Shown here in pieces: positions 48,707-62,500 of a DNA stretch of 64,000 bases. The first letter of the stretch is position 1; the number at the start of each line of letters is the position of its first letter. The notes beneath the pieces were generated by a model. It was not told the origin of the DNA. It was given only the letters and a program-made list of their open reading frames with translations, and ran no database searches. The position numbers and the translations under genes were made by a program. The DNA comes from Rostratula benghalensis (lineage: Eukaryota > Chordata > Aves > Charadriiformes > Rostratulidae): contig VXAI01000195.1 of assembly GCA_013399305.1 (NCBI GenBank), positions 815,955 to 879,954 of the forward strand. The letters are read 5' to 3'.

Positions 48707-51700
48707 AGCTGTGTCTCTTCTAATTCACTAAACTCTGAAATTAAGAGCGATTGTTCAGAGATTGTTCTCTCTGACAGTGATAAGACCTGATCACACCAAG
48801 GAATGGTGTTGGTCACCAAGTCCAATCTGGGACTTTTACCGGAGCTTGATAAACCAGGAATTGAAGCCAGGAATTTCCTCTGAATCCCTGGAAATGATGG
48901 GAAGGGAGAAGCACTAACTTACAAATAACACTGGCAAAGCCATGTGCGACACAGCAAATGAGTAAATGTGCTCTAATACCTAAAGACCATGCAGGTATAC
49001 ACAGGCGGTCTTAAAAAAGTAATATTGATTTAGTGCAAAACAGAAGAGACGTGGATGTTTTGATGATTAATACATCTATGTCTTCCAGCAAATTCTAGAG
49101 CTTGGAAAATATTTTTTTCCTGCCTTCCACACTTTCCCATCACAATATTGAATCTCATTTTCTTACTTGTTTTGTTTTTTGGTTTTTTTTTGTCCATCCT
49201 CTATTTACAATTCCAGTCAGTCAGCACTTGCCATCCCAAAAGACATCCCTTTAAGTCCCTTTCCTGGATGTAATTCCTGAGAACTTTTGTGAGATCCATA
49301 CAAATCCAAGGACACTATTATAATCGCGCTTAAATACTGCAGCCTCCTGCTACCATTTAAGCTAATAGCTCCCAGCAGGAAAAAGATTTTGTTCTTTATG
49401 GACCAGCCCATTGGGGAGCCGCACAGAACAATTTGTAACAACGGGTTACGCACTTGGAAGTTACCGAACTTTACTTACTGCTTCACATGGCTCCGAGATT
49501 TGGCCATTTAAATTATTTCTTTAATTTTGTTTTTCTTTTTTCTTCTCTAGCTGCACGGCAAGTGCTTCTGGGCCTCGGTGTTTTTGTGTAATACAGATCT
49601 TTCCCTTAGCAACTGCTTGGTAATATTCCCTGGATTATCGGGTAAAAACTTGTGCTGATCTGGAAATGCACTGGATTTAAAAATATATATTTATATTTGT
49701 TTGGTTTTTTTAACAGGCAACAGGGAAGAATAGTGAACTTGAGGGACCTCTGACCCCAGTCTGAGAAATGCCAGCAAGACCTGCGGATAAGCACATGGAC
49801 CTTTGTCTCGAGGCGGGGAGCCCTGAGGCAAAAACATCGGGAAATACCAGAGGTTTGCTAAGACATTTGCAAATGGATATGCTTTTGTTTAAAGGAGATG
49901 ATATTTATTAGACATGCCAATAGAATGAAAACAAGCACAGATGGAGAATAAGTCTTCCTTAACAGCCAGGGCAGTACTCCTTGATCATTCAATAAACATC
50001 GTATTTTAACACCTTTATTCCTTCCCAGGCAGCTCTGTACCAGGGGCTCACGGAATATTAGCTGCCAGCTCTTGTTCAGCCATTGCCTTTTCCATTTGCT
50101 TTTAATTTTTTCAGGCTGCCCCTCTGACACTGAGATTTTTGTACATCAGTCTCCAGTAAAAGGGCAATCTAGTAACTAGCGGAGGTAATTTGAATGAAAA
50201 TACAATATTTCTTTAGATCATCAGAAGGCTTGCCTGTGAATATCTTGGAGACCGTCATAAACAGGCATTTCGGGTTTCATGCATTGTATACAAAAGCTGC
50301 TTGGTGCAGCAGTGGTTGCACTTCCAAAGCTTACAGACTCATCTGTGGGTGCTGAGTTGAAGCCCTGAGTATACCTGGGCAGGTCCCTTGCACATTTTGG
50401 GTGGAGATACCTTTCCACGTTGCCTTGCACTTTCTGGACACCCAAGAGGCTGCACTTTGACTACCACTGCTTGAAGAAAAGCTCTGGTAGCCACAGCTGG
50501 AGGCTCACGGTGTTTATACATTCTCAGAAGATTTGAAACCTGGCTATGGCTCAGTATATGAGCCCAGATGTTGAAACCTACATTTTACCCCAGTTCTTTC
50601 CAGAGCTGAGGGGGAAAAATGAAAGCGACAGGGATATCATTCTCTCTACCCAAATTCTTCCTGAGTACAGTCTAATGCAGTGCAGTGAAGAGGCAATGTA
50701 AGCATTTGACCTCTAAAAACAAGCCTTGAAACCATGGGTTTTGTGGGTGTTTGGTTTTATTGATGGGAGTATGCAAGGAGCTGTGCAAATCCACCAAGCT
50801 CCCTCAGGAGGCCAGGAGAGCATCAGAAAACATTTCCCTTTCACTGAACAAACTTGTCGTCTTCCAAATCCTTCTCCTACTCTGCGTTTTTGTTGGAAAG
50901 CAAGGCAAATCTGCTCCAGATGCTCCTCTCTCTCCTGCCTGGATGCTCCAAGGTTCCTTTTGTCAAAGACCTCAAGGAGCAGAAGGGTCCAGGCACAGCT
51001 GCTCACAATGATGGTGAGCTGCCTGGGTGCCAGAGATGGACACGGGTCCACGGGTCCTCACCGTCTTCTTCTCGTGCTTCGTGGTGAATGGTTATCACTT
51101 AATAAGGATTAGGGCCTGACTCTCTGCTGGGTGTGGGGATGAATAGCACACACTTATCGAGCCATTTCTCAAGATCTCACTTTAGCTTTATTGTTTGTTA
51201 TGGTCTTTGATATGCTGCTCGCTATACAAATCATCATCTGGGGAGAGAATTATTCATCTCCTTGGCCTAGATAGCATTAACGGGACGCAAACTAATGGAC
51301 TGATTTTTTACAACCCTCTCGGAGATGAATGCGCTTCTTAATCCTCATTTTATCAGTGAAGAGTTGAAGCACAGAGCATTTAAGTTCCAAAGATTCCTCT
51401 CTGTATGGTTGTACCATATGATGATGATGATAATACCCTCCGTCGCAGTAGCAGATGTGAGACCTCCAGATGTGCAGCCAGAGCATCTCAGAAACATCCA
51501 CAGATGGTACAAGTGGCTTCTTTGTCCACTCTGGACATCACTGCCACCCTCTTTACCGACGGCCAGGAAAGAGATGAAGAGAGAGTGGAAAAGCAGAACA
51601 CTGCCCAGTTATTAGTTGCAGAGCTGCTGGTTTTCAGCTGTGTTCCTGTGCCCCAGGATCCACATACATGGGCTAGTCCAATCCCAGGAGACCTCAGTTG

Positions 51701-52455
51701 CTCAGTGAAGGAGATTGAGCTGTGTTTGTCACAGAAATGCGAGACTGTTCCTCAAAGGAAGAGGAGGAGAGCACTGGTAGCTTCTTACCCCACGGCATGT
51801 ATTTTGTTGCAGAGTGGTAAATTGTCCTGAAGGGCAGCAGAGAGATACACATCTACAAATGTTACCATGTTCCTGGGAGGTGTTTAAGAGCGTGTGAATT
51901 TCCCACAGGGATGATGAACATTTTAGCATGTGATGGAATTGTACATGACCCTCTCAGAAATGCTGCATGCTCCAGCAGATCTTCCAAAAAACCCCAACAA
52001 TTATCTACAGGATGCTGGACCTGGACCCACTGAATCAGAGAATCTGTCCACCTCAATTTTCTCTGTTTCTCCTCTTCTTCTCTGAAAACCACTGGGGTGT
52101 TGAAAACTGTCCTGGGAGTTCTTTCACTCTAAAAGCCACTTACCAAGGTGCAGTAGTTCACCTGGTGCTAGTGCCTCTAACATCTGACCCAACACATTGG
52201 GTCGCCTGTATCGTGCCATATGCCTGGCCCAATATTGGCCCTCTATTCCTAGTCCAAAAGACCTGGCTCCAAAGCTGGCTTTTGTTTCTTAAGGCCACAG
52301 GGTCTTCTTCTGCATATGCACACGTATTTTCTGTCTCACCCAATTCTGTCTTTCATATTCCTAAACCATGAGTGATCTTTCCTTTGCCACCAGCTGGTTT
52401 CCCAAAAGCTACAGTCACAGACATCTACTGTTAGATAGTCCAGGAGATGAATTAT

Positions 52456-52760
52456 AGGATCACAGAATCACAGAATGTTTGGTTTTGAAGAGACCCTAAA
52501 GACCATCAAGTCCCACTGCCTGCCATGGGCAGGGACCAGGTTGCTCCAAGCCCCTTCAAATCTGTCCTTGAACCCCTCCAGGGATGGGGGAGCCACAGCT
52601 TCTCTGGGCAACATTGGCCATGGTTTCACCTCCCTCACAGGAAGTAATTTTTTTCTTAGTATCTCAATCTTCCCTACGTCAGTTTAAAAACAGTACCCCT
52701 TGTCGTATTAATGCATTTCCTGATAGACCTTCCCTGTCTCTCCTGAAAGCCCCAGAAGAA
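52456..52760 (-). mobile_element. CR1 LINE, 3' fragment
   Basis: Starts GGATCACAGAATCACAGAATG, then GAGACCCTAAAGACCATC, GGGAACC-type blocks, CCCCTCCAGGGATGGGGGAG and CACAGCTTCTCTGGGCAAC. It decays towards CCTGTCTCTCCTGAAAGCCC. Confidence 0.94.
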
Positions 52761-52918
52761 TTAGAAGAGGGCAAAATGTTTGTCTCCTCAATGTACATAA
52801 CTGATTTAGCCTGGGAGGCAAGGAGGTATTTTCAAAAGACCCAACAGTTCAGCTCTTCTCAAGACACACGGTTTGCCCTCTTCTCTCCAACCAATCTGTA
52901 ATCACAGGGACCAATTCT
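52761..52918. other. Short spacer between CR1 copies
   Basis: No feature seen. Confidence 0.4.
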
Positions 52919-53045
52919 TAGAATCATTCAGGTTGGAAGAGACCCTTGGGATCATCGAGTCCAACCGTCAGCCCTACTCTACAAATTCATCCCCTACACC
53001 AGATCCCCCAACAGCACATCTCAACCATTCTGAAACACTTGATCA
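52919..53045 (-). mobile_element. CR1 LINE, 3' fragment of another subfamily
   Basis: TAGAATCATTCAGGTTGGAAG, then AGACCCTTGGGATCATCGAG and TCCAACC are the reversed 3' end of a different CR1 subfamily. It continues to CCAGATCCCCCAACAGCAC. Confidence 0.88.
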
Positions 53046-56000
53046 CTGTCTTGTTGTATTATGCTCGACAACCAACTTCATTGACTTCTATGCCAACATA
53101 AACTCTGTTTATTTTCACCAAGTGCCATTTGTTCTTGGATACTCTGGAAAGGGACTTAGTTCATAATGCTGATATATATAGCTCCATGCTTTGCATATCA
53201 TCCTTCTTTCCCTCATTCCTAATGTTTTTGCTTTTTTGACCACTCTGCAAGCAGACCTTGTGTTTCCTCTGAAGTGTCTTCCAGGATCCTAGAAGGTTTT
53301 CTCCTCCCGCCCTGGGAGAGTATAACTAATTCAGTGCCCATCAATGCCTGCAAAAATTTAAATAATAAATCACCTCTTCCTGCCAGCAAACAGCCATGCA
53401 CACAAATGCAAAGCCCCACTTCTTTTTGGTGCTCTGTCTCTCTCTATTATTTTTGTGAAATTACTGGGAATTGTGGACTCTGGGTGCTTCTCACCTGACT
53501 GCATTAACCCTCCCACCCCACATACCTGGTTGTTTTGTCTCTGTTCAGAAAGAAATTACTTCTCTGGAGTACTCAAAATGACAGGGAGGGGGAGAAGCAG
53601 AGCACAGAGGAGCTTTTATGGGGTGAGGGCTGAAGGGAAGACGTCACGGAAAAAGAGGTAAGAGAAAAGAAAAATCTGGGGTGCAAGAAGCTTAATGACT
53701 TGGTGTGTGCCCCACGTGTACAGAGCCAGAGTGCTAAATTTTTCTATAGCAACATAAAAGTTTTTTATCCCTTAACTAACACAGTGGTGAGAGATTTATT
53801 CAAGTAGAAAATTTTTAATTGCATTCTCTTGTAGTCAAATATTAATGGAAGGACCTTGTACAAATAAAAGTGAATAATGCAACAGCTTAGCTGACAACAT
53901 TGTTTCACATTCATTGCAGATTGTGAACCTTCATTAAAATGGATTATTTTTACTTTGGAGATTTAACCAGCAACATGACTTTACCCTCTCATTGGCCCTG
54001 TTATGTCTGAAGCCGCAGAGAACTTGGTCCAAGGAGGAGACTGCAAAATTAATTCTGAAATTAGGCTAAAACTTCCAGGATATGAATTCTTCTCATCCCC
54101 TCAGCTCAGAAGATTGCTTAGCGTGAAAATCATAGGGCAGTGAATTTAAACAGACTCCTACTATGGAGGAGGACTAAGAGGAGATGGACATGGCAATGCG
54201 CTTGGGAGGTAGAGAGGAAGTGGACCCCGCTGTAAAGAAATCTGGGATCATTTCAAAAGCAAGGGGACAAGAAGGTGGCCTTTGCTTTAGGTCAATTGTT
54301 TTATCTGTCGATTGGCTCAACTGGTCAACATACAACACAGAGGTACCAGCAGAATGAACTGAAAAGAGTGATGGGCTGGACCTGGCTTCAAGCCAGCCCC
54401 TCCTTGTGAGGCGATGGTGGGGGGGAGACCAGTGGCAGATCGGTGATGGGTTTGGCTCCCCAGACCACCTCAGGACCCTGAGCAGTGTTGCGTGGGGACA
54501 TGCTGACGCTCCCATGCAGATGCTGTGTCCATGGCTCCAAGGTGCTCTTGGCTGCCGTCTTCCCTGTCTGCAGGTATTTGAAAGCTTCCTTAGGGCAGGG
54601 TCATCTGCACCATGCCATGTTCCCCACACCACCCCAGGGGTCTGCCCCATTTCCTTCTCTCCAGGCAGCCTTGGATTTCTTTCCCAGGCAGCTCCAGCAA
54701 GGAACCTGAAGCCCATCTGCTGGAAGTGATCCAGGAACTACAACAGCTATTGAATACTACCTCAATATTTTGGTACAGGTGATGGGAGCCGTCTCACAAG
54801 GAGAGCAGTGAAGGAGTGCAGCTCCAACGCCCCAGAGCGTGACATTTCTCCCCAGAAATCCACAGGCAGGCAATGCAGATTCTCAGGGCTAGCAGACATT
54901 GTCTAAGGCACAGAATTAGGATTACAGCATTTCTGTGTTTATGGTTGCAAATGAGCTCATACCAATTTAAAAAAATAAAAATTCTCCTATCTATCTGCAT
55001 ATGTTAAAGTAAAGTTAAAGCTGTTTCAAAATGTTCGCTGTGAATCTCTCCAGCTGAGTATTTTTGTTCTGCCTAACCCAGAATTAATTTGGTTTGTACT
55101 TGCGGCTGTGGGAAAGCTCTGATGTACTCCACTATGGTTTTACTCTCAAGTTTCTTCGCAACTCTAATTCCTCTTTTACATTCTGAACAGCAATTCTTTC
55201 TTATTTTTAGTCCTGAAACATTACAAATGTAGAGGAAACAAGACACCTACAGCAGTTGTCCCTGTGCAAAATTATGAATGATTCAAAAATTCTGCTGCAG
55301 TTGCCAGGCTCTCCTTTTACAAAAAAGCTTTGTAATATTAACGGTATGGGGTTGGTTTTCTCCTGAGTGGTGTCAAACACTTGGGAATAATTAATTGGTG
55401 AATTCACCTGAATTTAACCCTGGTGAATCAGAGAGAAAAGCACTGGGACTGGATTATGATAAATAAGACCCATCCTGAACCCTGCGTTCTGCTTCTAAAA
55501 GGTTCTCTGGTACTCCTGCCTCAGTTTCTCCCCAAAGAGCTTGGGAAAGCAGGAATAGAGATCTGTCTTCTGATACTCAGCCTAGCAGCTTTAACTGACT
55601 GAATCAGTTATTTTGCCCTTGGTGGTTCATAACAGAGGCGTTCAGCTCCCTGTGTATGAGGACACTTCTGTAGCTGCTACACCAAGGAGCCTCTGAAGAG
55701 CTGTTCAGTGACTTTGGGATTTCTATTTGTACAATGGCCTTGCTGTAGAGTTAGACAGGCTACTGACATGGCAGTACTTATAGTCTATAAAAATGCAATT
55801 GTGCCTGCTTTTAGATCATCCCATTTATAGCCTGAGTCCTTTACATATGGTGGAGGCAAAGCAACCCAGTGACTCCGAATGCCATACTAATCCTTTATGT
55901 AAATCACCAGGGCAACGACCAGCGACAAATATTAAATTTTTCAGAAGCACCCAGCCTTCCTTAAGGAAATTTGACCCACCAATGTTATAGTTTGGTCTGC

Positions 56001-57194
56001 AGATTGGTGGGAGAACCGTGTGCAGGAAGAGCATTGGCATTTCACAATTTGTAGATGCGTTTTGATCCCTTTGTTGACCTTGGAATCTCAGCTCCTGTCT
56101 CCTAACAAGGTCATTTTGGAGCAGCTGTGGTCACCTGGGGGCCACCCTTTACACATTGAGTCCTTCCAAAACATGCTTTTTTGACCAAGACCTTAAGGAA
56201 ATTTCAGGGAGAATAAAATGTGACTAATAGGTGACAGAAGTGAGTGCAATGTGTTTTTCTTCCGTAAAGCCCCTCATGACACCACTGGGCAGCAGCAAGC
56301 GGAGGCAGCGAGAGGCAAGCAGAGCATGCAGGGGATGGGAGAGAGCCGCTGGACTACCAGAAGAAAGGGGCTGGTGGTCCATGCTGGAGGGTTGTGCTTC
56401 TATGTCCAACCTGCTCCCGGACACAGCACGTCTGTCTCAGAGGTTGTAGAAGACTGACAGTCGGGACTTACACACATTTAAAGGTGCCCAGGTGGCTCTG
56501 AGGGTGTTCTGTTTTAGGACTCCTCCTATTTGCAGCAGGGAGAAGTAAAGCCACGGGGGGTTGCCAGGTAGATTCTCCTCCCTGACTGGATTTCTGCTCC
56601 TCGGGAGAGAATCTGGGCTACGGCAATGATTATTTTAAAATACGGGGCTTAGAAATCTCAACAGCAACACGTTTTAGCAGCGCCCTTCAAAGCAAATACA
56701 GATGCGGCTGTGTGTCTGCGCACTTAACTGTCTGTCAGGCTCTGCTAGCGGAGCTGCTAGACTTTGCACGATCTGCAAGATTTAGACGGGCTCTTCGTCC
56801 CCCCTTGCCATCTTTTTATTCAGATAAACCTTGCAAAAAAATCCTGTGCAATCCTGCAATGTTGATGTTGCACAGTTAAGAAGGACTGCGGCGAGAATGC
56901 ACGTGGGCTGAGCCATAAGGAAGGTGGCAGCTGGCTGCCAGACTGGCACCGAGCCATGCGCTACCAGGGACAGCGGAGCCTCAACCGGTCCAGATGCTTC
57001 CCACAGTCTCGCACTTTCCTCAAGCACCAAATTTGCTTCCCTGCTCGAGGTACCCATCTGGGCTTTGCCCCTCCGTGCGGATAAGAGGCGCCCGCGAGGG
57101 GCTCGGCCAGGTTTATTTTGAGAAAACGTATTTGGCTTTGCCCCAGAGCAGAGGGGAAGTGCTCAGGCAGCCAGCGGCAGGGGCCAGGCTGCTG
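53046..57194. other. Non-coding DNA, 4.1 kb
   Basis: No named gene. A 180-codon minus frame at 54174-54716 is the longest outside CR1 on that strand, but its upstream half is GC-rich. AT-rich sequence at 53740-53960 looks like candidate conserved non-coding DNA. A small CpG-rich patch lies at 57050-57110. Confidence 0.4.
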
Positions 57195-57613
57195 CTCAGG
57201 ACTACGCCTGGAGCCCTCAGCATGGGAAGGACATGGACTTGTTGGAGCTGGTCCAGCAGAGGACCGTGAAGATGATCAGAAGGCTATCATTCCTCTGCTA
57301 TGAGGACAGGCTGAAGGAGCCTGGAGAAGAGAGGACTCTGGGGAGACTTCGGAGGGAAAGGTTTTTAACCTGAGAGTGGGGAGAGATAAGATCTGTGGAA
57401 GAAATTATTTTCTGTGAGGGCAGTGAGACCCTGTCCCAGGTTACCCAGAGAAGCTGTGGAAGGGGTCAAGGCCATGTTGGACGGGGCTGTGAGCACTGTG
57501 GTCTAGTGGGAGTTGTCCCTGCCTATGGTAGGGTGGTTGGGGTGGTGGTATTGGAACTTGATTATCTTTAAGGTCCCTTCCAACTCAATCCATTCCATGG
57601 TCCTATGATTCTA
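57195..57613 (+). mobile_element. CR1 LINE, 3' fragment
   Basis: From GGACTACGCCTGGAGCCC through GGACATGGACTTGTTGGAG, CTCTGCTATGAGGACAGGC, CAGGTTACCCAGAGAAGCTG and GGTCCCTTCCAACTCAATC to the terminus GGTCCTATGATTCTA. The left edge may extend upstream to about 57145 in worn form. Confidence 0.93.
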
Positions 57614-58422
57614 AGCCGCCTGCAAACAGAATTGCCCAGAGCCTGATAAAAAAATGCCACTCTATGTATGATATTTTCTTGGAGGCAGATGAACAGGAGA
57701 TGACCTCTCCTGAAGCTGCAGCTGGAGACCAGGGTATCTCCAAAAGCTCTAGACCTGCTTGTGCGAGCCCTGGACCACTGATGGCCATCAGGCAAGTCCA
57801 GATCCGCAGCTCACAACAGGGAAAATGATATTTCAGTTGCGTTTTTCGGTCGTCCCATCAAAGTTTGGTATTAAATAGTGATAAGAACAACTCCTAAGCT
57901 TCATCACTGGCTCATGTTGACTCCTCTTCATCCTCATGCTACCATCTCTCTGCAGCTTGGGTTCCTGTGGCTGGGTTGCTCTGGGCGTGTGATATTTTGG
58001 GAGAAATACAGCCAAGATGAACTTCGGGAATGGGGTGGGGTGGGGGGAGAAGCAGGGGAAGGATGCAATGGGTTGGAGAGAAGAGCCTTGGGGGCTTTGT
58101 TGGGGAGGCAAGGGAGAGACTCAAAAAACACAGAACATTTTCATAAGGAAGAGTGGTTCTGCTATTTACGCCACTCATTAAAAAGTAATGGAAACGTGGG
58201 AAACCTGCTGTGCCATAGAAATGGTAATGGGCCAGCCTCCAGCCTTCAGATCTCCCACTGGGCCCAGCCTGCTTTACTTGTGCACAGCCCAGGATACGTT
58301 GCTGTCATCATATCTGGGTTTGATTTTGCCAGTAAAAGTAACTTTCAAGCCAGAGAGTGCTTCTGTGATTATTGTTCTTTTTTTTCCTTTTCACCTTGGC
58401 CAAATTTTCAAACAGGAAATAT

Positions 58423-58445
58423 AAAAAAAAAAAAGAAAAAAAAAA
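58423..58445. repeat. A-rich tract (A12 G A10)
   Basis: Low-complexity run. The sequence on either side gives no clear retrocopy body. Confidence 0.85.
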
Positions 58446-58654
58446 GGCGGGAACAAAATGTGAAAATATCTTAGAAATAATGCTGGAGGCCTTGTAGTTT
58501 TGAACAAAACAGGTTTTCTTCAATAAACCCCACAAAACAAACAAGGAATCTAAACCTCAGTTTTAATACCTGTCCATGGTTTCTTGCAGATCGCTGAAAT
58601 TTAGTGCCCAAATATTGTGGGATTTTTGCAATATGAAACCTGTAACCCTTTTTT

Positions 58655-58668
58655 AAAAAAAAAAAAAA
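58655..58668. repeat. Poly(A) tract, 14 bases
   Basis: Fourteen A's followed by CCAAAACAAAACAG; no target duplication was found. Confidence 0.85.
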
Positions 58669-58896
58669 CCAAAACAAAACAGACAAAACCCCCAAACAGA
58701 AGATCTGAAGGAAATTATGTCAATTTATATTCCAAAATTACTGAAAATTTGCTGACTGATTCTGTATTATCTTCCAGCAGGAAAACAGGCATCTTTATCA
58801 ATATCTCAGTCTACGGCACAGCTACAGGGAGGGAGAAATCACACTGAGAAGGTGCCCTTGGGAAGGCAAGCTCTAGATATAGGCAGGTTCACCACA

Positions 58897-59568
58897 GCAC
58901 AGATCCAGGCTAGGTGGAGGATGGCTGGAAAGGAGCCCTGAAGAAATGGACTTGAGGGTACTGGTGGACAAGAAGCTCTAGATTCCCCAGCAATGTGCTC
59001 TGGCAGCCCAGAACTGCCCCCACACCCTGAGCTGCATCCCCAGCAGTGTGGCTAGCAGGGAAAAGGGGGAAAATTGCCCCCTGCTCTGCTCTGGGGAGAC
59101 ATCTTACTCGGTGCTGCCTCCAGCTCTGGGGCCACCAAGAGCAGAAGGACGTGGAGCTGTTGGAGCGGGGCCAGAGGAGGCCGTGGAGATGCTGCAAGGG
59201 GGTTGGGGGTGCAGTTTCAGCCTGGAGAAGAAGAGAAGGCTCCAAGGAGTCCTTAGAACCCCTTTCTGTCCCAAAAGGGGCTCCAGAAAAGCTGGGGAGG
59301 GCCTCTTGATCAAGCATGGGGGCCATTGGGTGAGAGGGAATGTTTTTGAACTGAAAGAGGGGAGTTTGAGATGAGATCTGGGAAAGAACTTCGTTGGTAT
59401 GATGGTATGAGACCCTGGCCCAGGTTGCCCACAGAAGCAATGGCTGCCCTGTCCCAGGCTGGATGGGGCTATGAGCAATTTGGTCTGGTGGGAGGTGTCC
59501 TTGCTTGGGGCAGGTGGTGTGGGACTGCATGGGCTTTAAGGTCCCTTCCAAACCATAATTTTATGATA
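58897..59568 (+). mobile_element. CR1 LINE, longest 3' fragment in the window
   Basis: About 670 bp. Landmarks in order: GATCCAGGCTAGGTGGAGG, GACTTGAGGGTACTGGTGG, CAGCAGTGTGGCTAGCAGG, CTCTGGGGCCACCAAGAGCA, AGCGGGGCCAGAGGAGGCC, GACCCTGGCCCAGGTTGCC and the terminus CCATAATTTTATGATA. It reaches further 5' than the other copies of its subfamily group here. The 213-codon minus frame at 58910-59551 is its antisense shadow. Confidence 0.95.
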
Positions 59569-62500
59569 CAGTTGTGGGAAGAGGTGGATCAAACATGGGG
59601 AAAACTGAGTAATGGGGTGGATTTGCCAAGTATGGGATCAGTGCGATTGTGTCAGTGAGGAAATGAATGTCAGTTTGCTCTTTGATCGCTGTTTCAAAAA
59701 ACCTGTCTGCACAGATATATAATAATTATGATTATTTTGGGGCTGTTCTGCGCTGATTTTAAGAGTTTCATTGTACCTTCTTTTCACTTTCTTAAAGTTC
59801 TGGTTTTGGTTATGTGTTTGTGGGTCTTCCATTAGCTATTAGTAGATAAGACAGGTTTCACTGGTGTTTATACAGAGTAGAAGGAAACAGCAATTTGCAT
59901 AAATTAAGAGACTGACCTTGTTCTCTGTTACTCCTCAGAGAGCAGGTGAATAACCCCCAGTTTATTGTCAATACTGAGTTTGACACCTGAATCAAGCTCT
60001 ATACAAATCAAATGACAAAATTAATCCACGGCAAAATGTACCATAAGTCCCTTCACTTAAGTAATTTATTTTTTAAGCTATCCCAGCAATTTATTTTTAA
60101 ACATATCAGTATGTTATGTTCCATGACATTTCACATCTACAAAAACACCATATGTATTGGCAAGTGATTACTCATAGAAAGTGCTATATCATGGATACAG
60201 GTATATCTGGCAGCCTGGGTTTTCCCCACCTCCTTTGGGTCTATGCCCTTTTTGTCTCATGGACACTTTCTGAAGGGGCAAATTGTCCCCATGTCTATTT
60301 TATTCTGGGGCTAAATTTGAATTTTCTGTGGACATGGTAAAGCCACGCTTGCATTTTGTGAGCCGTGGAGTGTAAGTGGGCATGGTCTACTGAAATTCAG
60401 AGCTGTACTTTTTTTGCTGGAGAAGTTACTGGGAGGTGATGGCATCCCCAGTGTGTAAACCACAGATCCTCGCCGACCTGTCCCATGCCCCTGCTGTACT
60501 TTCTGTAGTGGCAATACAGCTACTGGGCTAAGCAGGTCTGCACTCTGTCAGTGGCTTTAGTGTAGCTTGAAGAAACTTTTTGCTGTAACATGGTAATCAT
60601 TTCCAAGCCATCCCTTTATGGTCACAACCCACAGGCAGCAACTTTAACAAAAAAACCCCTCCACCATGAGCTGTTTCATTGTTGAGTTGGCAAGAGCAAA
60701 TTGGTCTGAATTATTGAGGTTGTAGGGAGAAAGAAAGGAAGCTGCTTTATGACTAGCAGAGGCTGTGGGTCAGATTACCTGAGCTGGGCTCTTCTGAACC
60801 AAGTAACCTTTCATCTTCGGGAAGCTGCTGTGATCAATTTTCTCTCTGCACATTGTTCACCCAAGTAAATCCCTAAGGCTATTTATCCCAAAGATAAATC
60901 TGGAAATGGTCAAGGAATTGGCCCCCAGACTGGGAATTGCCTGGGGAAGAAATGTCCTCAACATTGTACAGTTCTAGTACTTTCCCATTGATACTGCTGG
61001 CCCAGCTGTTGAAAGGAAATAGCAGACAGCAGAGTCAAGGCACTGTTTGCACTGTTTGGTGGATCACCACAAATAACAGACACGATGAAAGAATGAATCC
61101 AGGTAGTTGAAGACAGTGTATAAACCATAATTAAAACCTACCAGTGCTGCTATGACAGATGGTACAATATGTACCCGGCAAATTGCTCAAGAACATTTAT
61201 TTAATGTCTGAGAACACTAACTGCTATCGGGCTGTGGTGCTGTTACTGGACCACCACTTTATTGGTGACATGCAGGAGGAAATTCTCTGGATTGCCTCAT
61301 GATTCCCACAGAACCCACAGATCATCCTGTAATCTCTTGCAAGGAAAACCAAGTTAGTCACTGATACACTTATCTGGAGGCAAATAGATTAGCCAAGGCA
61401 ACAAAATTGGCAAAGATATTAAAATTTAGCACGCAAACATGTCCAGAAAAATCACAATAAGGTGTTTTGTTTTGTGATAGGAATATGCTCTGCTATTTTG
61501 AAGTAGGTTTTGCAGTCCTGGTGCAGAACAACTCATTCTGCAGCACCAACATGAAAATGTTGCTTAACCCGTTCCTTGTTCCAGCTTTACAAAGGCAGTA
61601 GAAGAATAAATCCTGCTTATCCATCATTCTGCCTTTGTGCAGACTACAGCAGGAACCAAATCCTTCTGCCAGTATTGCTTCTGCTTCCAGAATTCATTTC
61701 CTAGCATCTATTTCGCCCTCAAACATTTCTGCCACCCTGCTTACACTTATGTTATTTTTTTACTGGCTTTGGTGAGTCAGAGAGGCTCTGTAGATGGTGT
61801 TTAGTGGTGCTGAGCACTGGACTGTCCCCGAGGAGCACCTGGACAGCAGATGGAGAAGCCTCTTGCGCGGGGCCAGCTCTGCTGAGCAGTGCTCTGCAAA
61901 TGTTCCTGCTATTTATAATCAGCTGTGGTTGTCACACTTTGATATTTGTTCTTCATAAGCAGTCCCGCAGATCTTGCCAACAGAAATGTTTTCTATACAG
62001 AGATGCAGCAGGTTGTGTTTCAGACATGAATTTTGAACTTAGGAGTATTTGCACTGGAAACCTGAGAAGTCTGATGTGATCAAGAAGCAGATCCACGTCA
62101 CATGTTTTTTTTTGCAGTCAAAACATTTCCAATTCTACATTAGGAAAATCATTTAGGCCGAGTGTGGTCAGCCAGGAACTCCTGGTAAATGTGTGTGTTC
62201 CAACACCCAAATTCACACCAGACAGGGCCAGTTGAGCAAGCAGCACGATGGCTACGTGGAGCAGAAAGTTATTCAGCACAGGAAGATGAGGTTAATGAAA
62301 GCCCAGACAGAGTAGAGGAAATCTTTATAAAGTCTCTGCCTGCAGAAGAGATGATGGCAGCACTGTGGGGTGCTGTGCCTGGAGAAAAGGCTGGGAAAAG
62401 CCCAGTGAGGTGGTGATGGCTGCCTAGAATTTCTCTTGGATTTACAAGCAGGATGGAGATTTCTTGTCATAGCCCACCCTGTCAGCTCTCATCTCAGACC

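Larger units (their letters stand above)
46448..52455. other. Non-coding DNA, 6 kb
   Basis: No supportable gene. Short tracts: (TCC)n at 46637-46650, (CAG)n at 46730-46742, T runs at 47660-47669 and 48692-48706. GC-rich frames of 100-126 codons at 46.6-48.6 kb overlap on both strands and look like chance. A 141-codon plus frame at 51405-51830 and a 134-codon frame at 51967-52371 have no recognised domain. Confidence 0.4.
57614..58896. other. Non-coding DNA with A-rich tracts
   Basis: No supportable gene. Contains interrupted A tracts at 58423-58445 and 58655-58668. The 198-codon plus frame at 57878-58474 ends in a lysine run encoded by the A tract and shows no domain. Confidence 0.4.

Noticed and set aside
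57878..58474. 198-codon plus frame
   Set aside because: No domain; it ends in a lysine run from an A tract, and opposite-strand frames overlap it.
58423..58668. Poly(A) tracts as tails of processed pseudogenes
   Set aside because: No gene-like body upstream and no flanking direct repeats seen.
58910..59551. 213-codon minus-strand frame
   Set aside because: Antisense shadow of the CR1 copy at 58897-59568.
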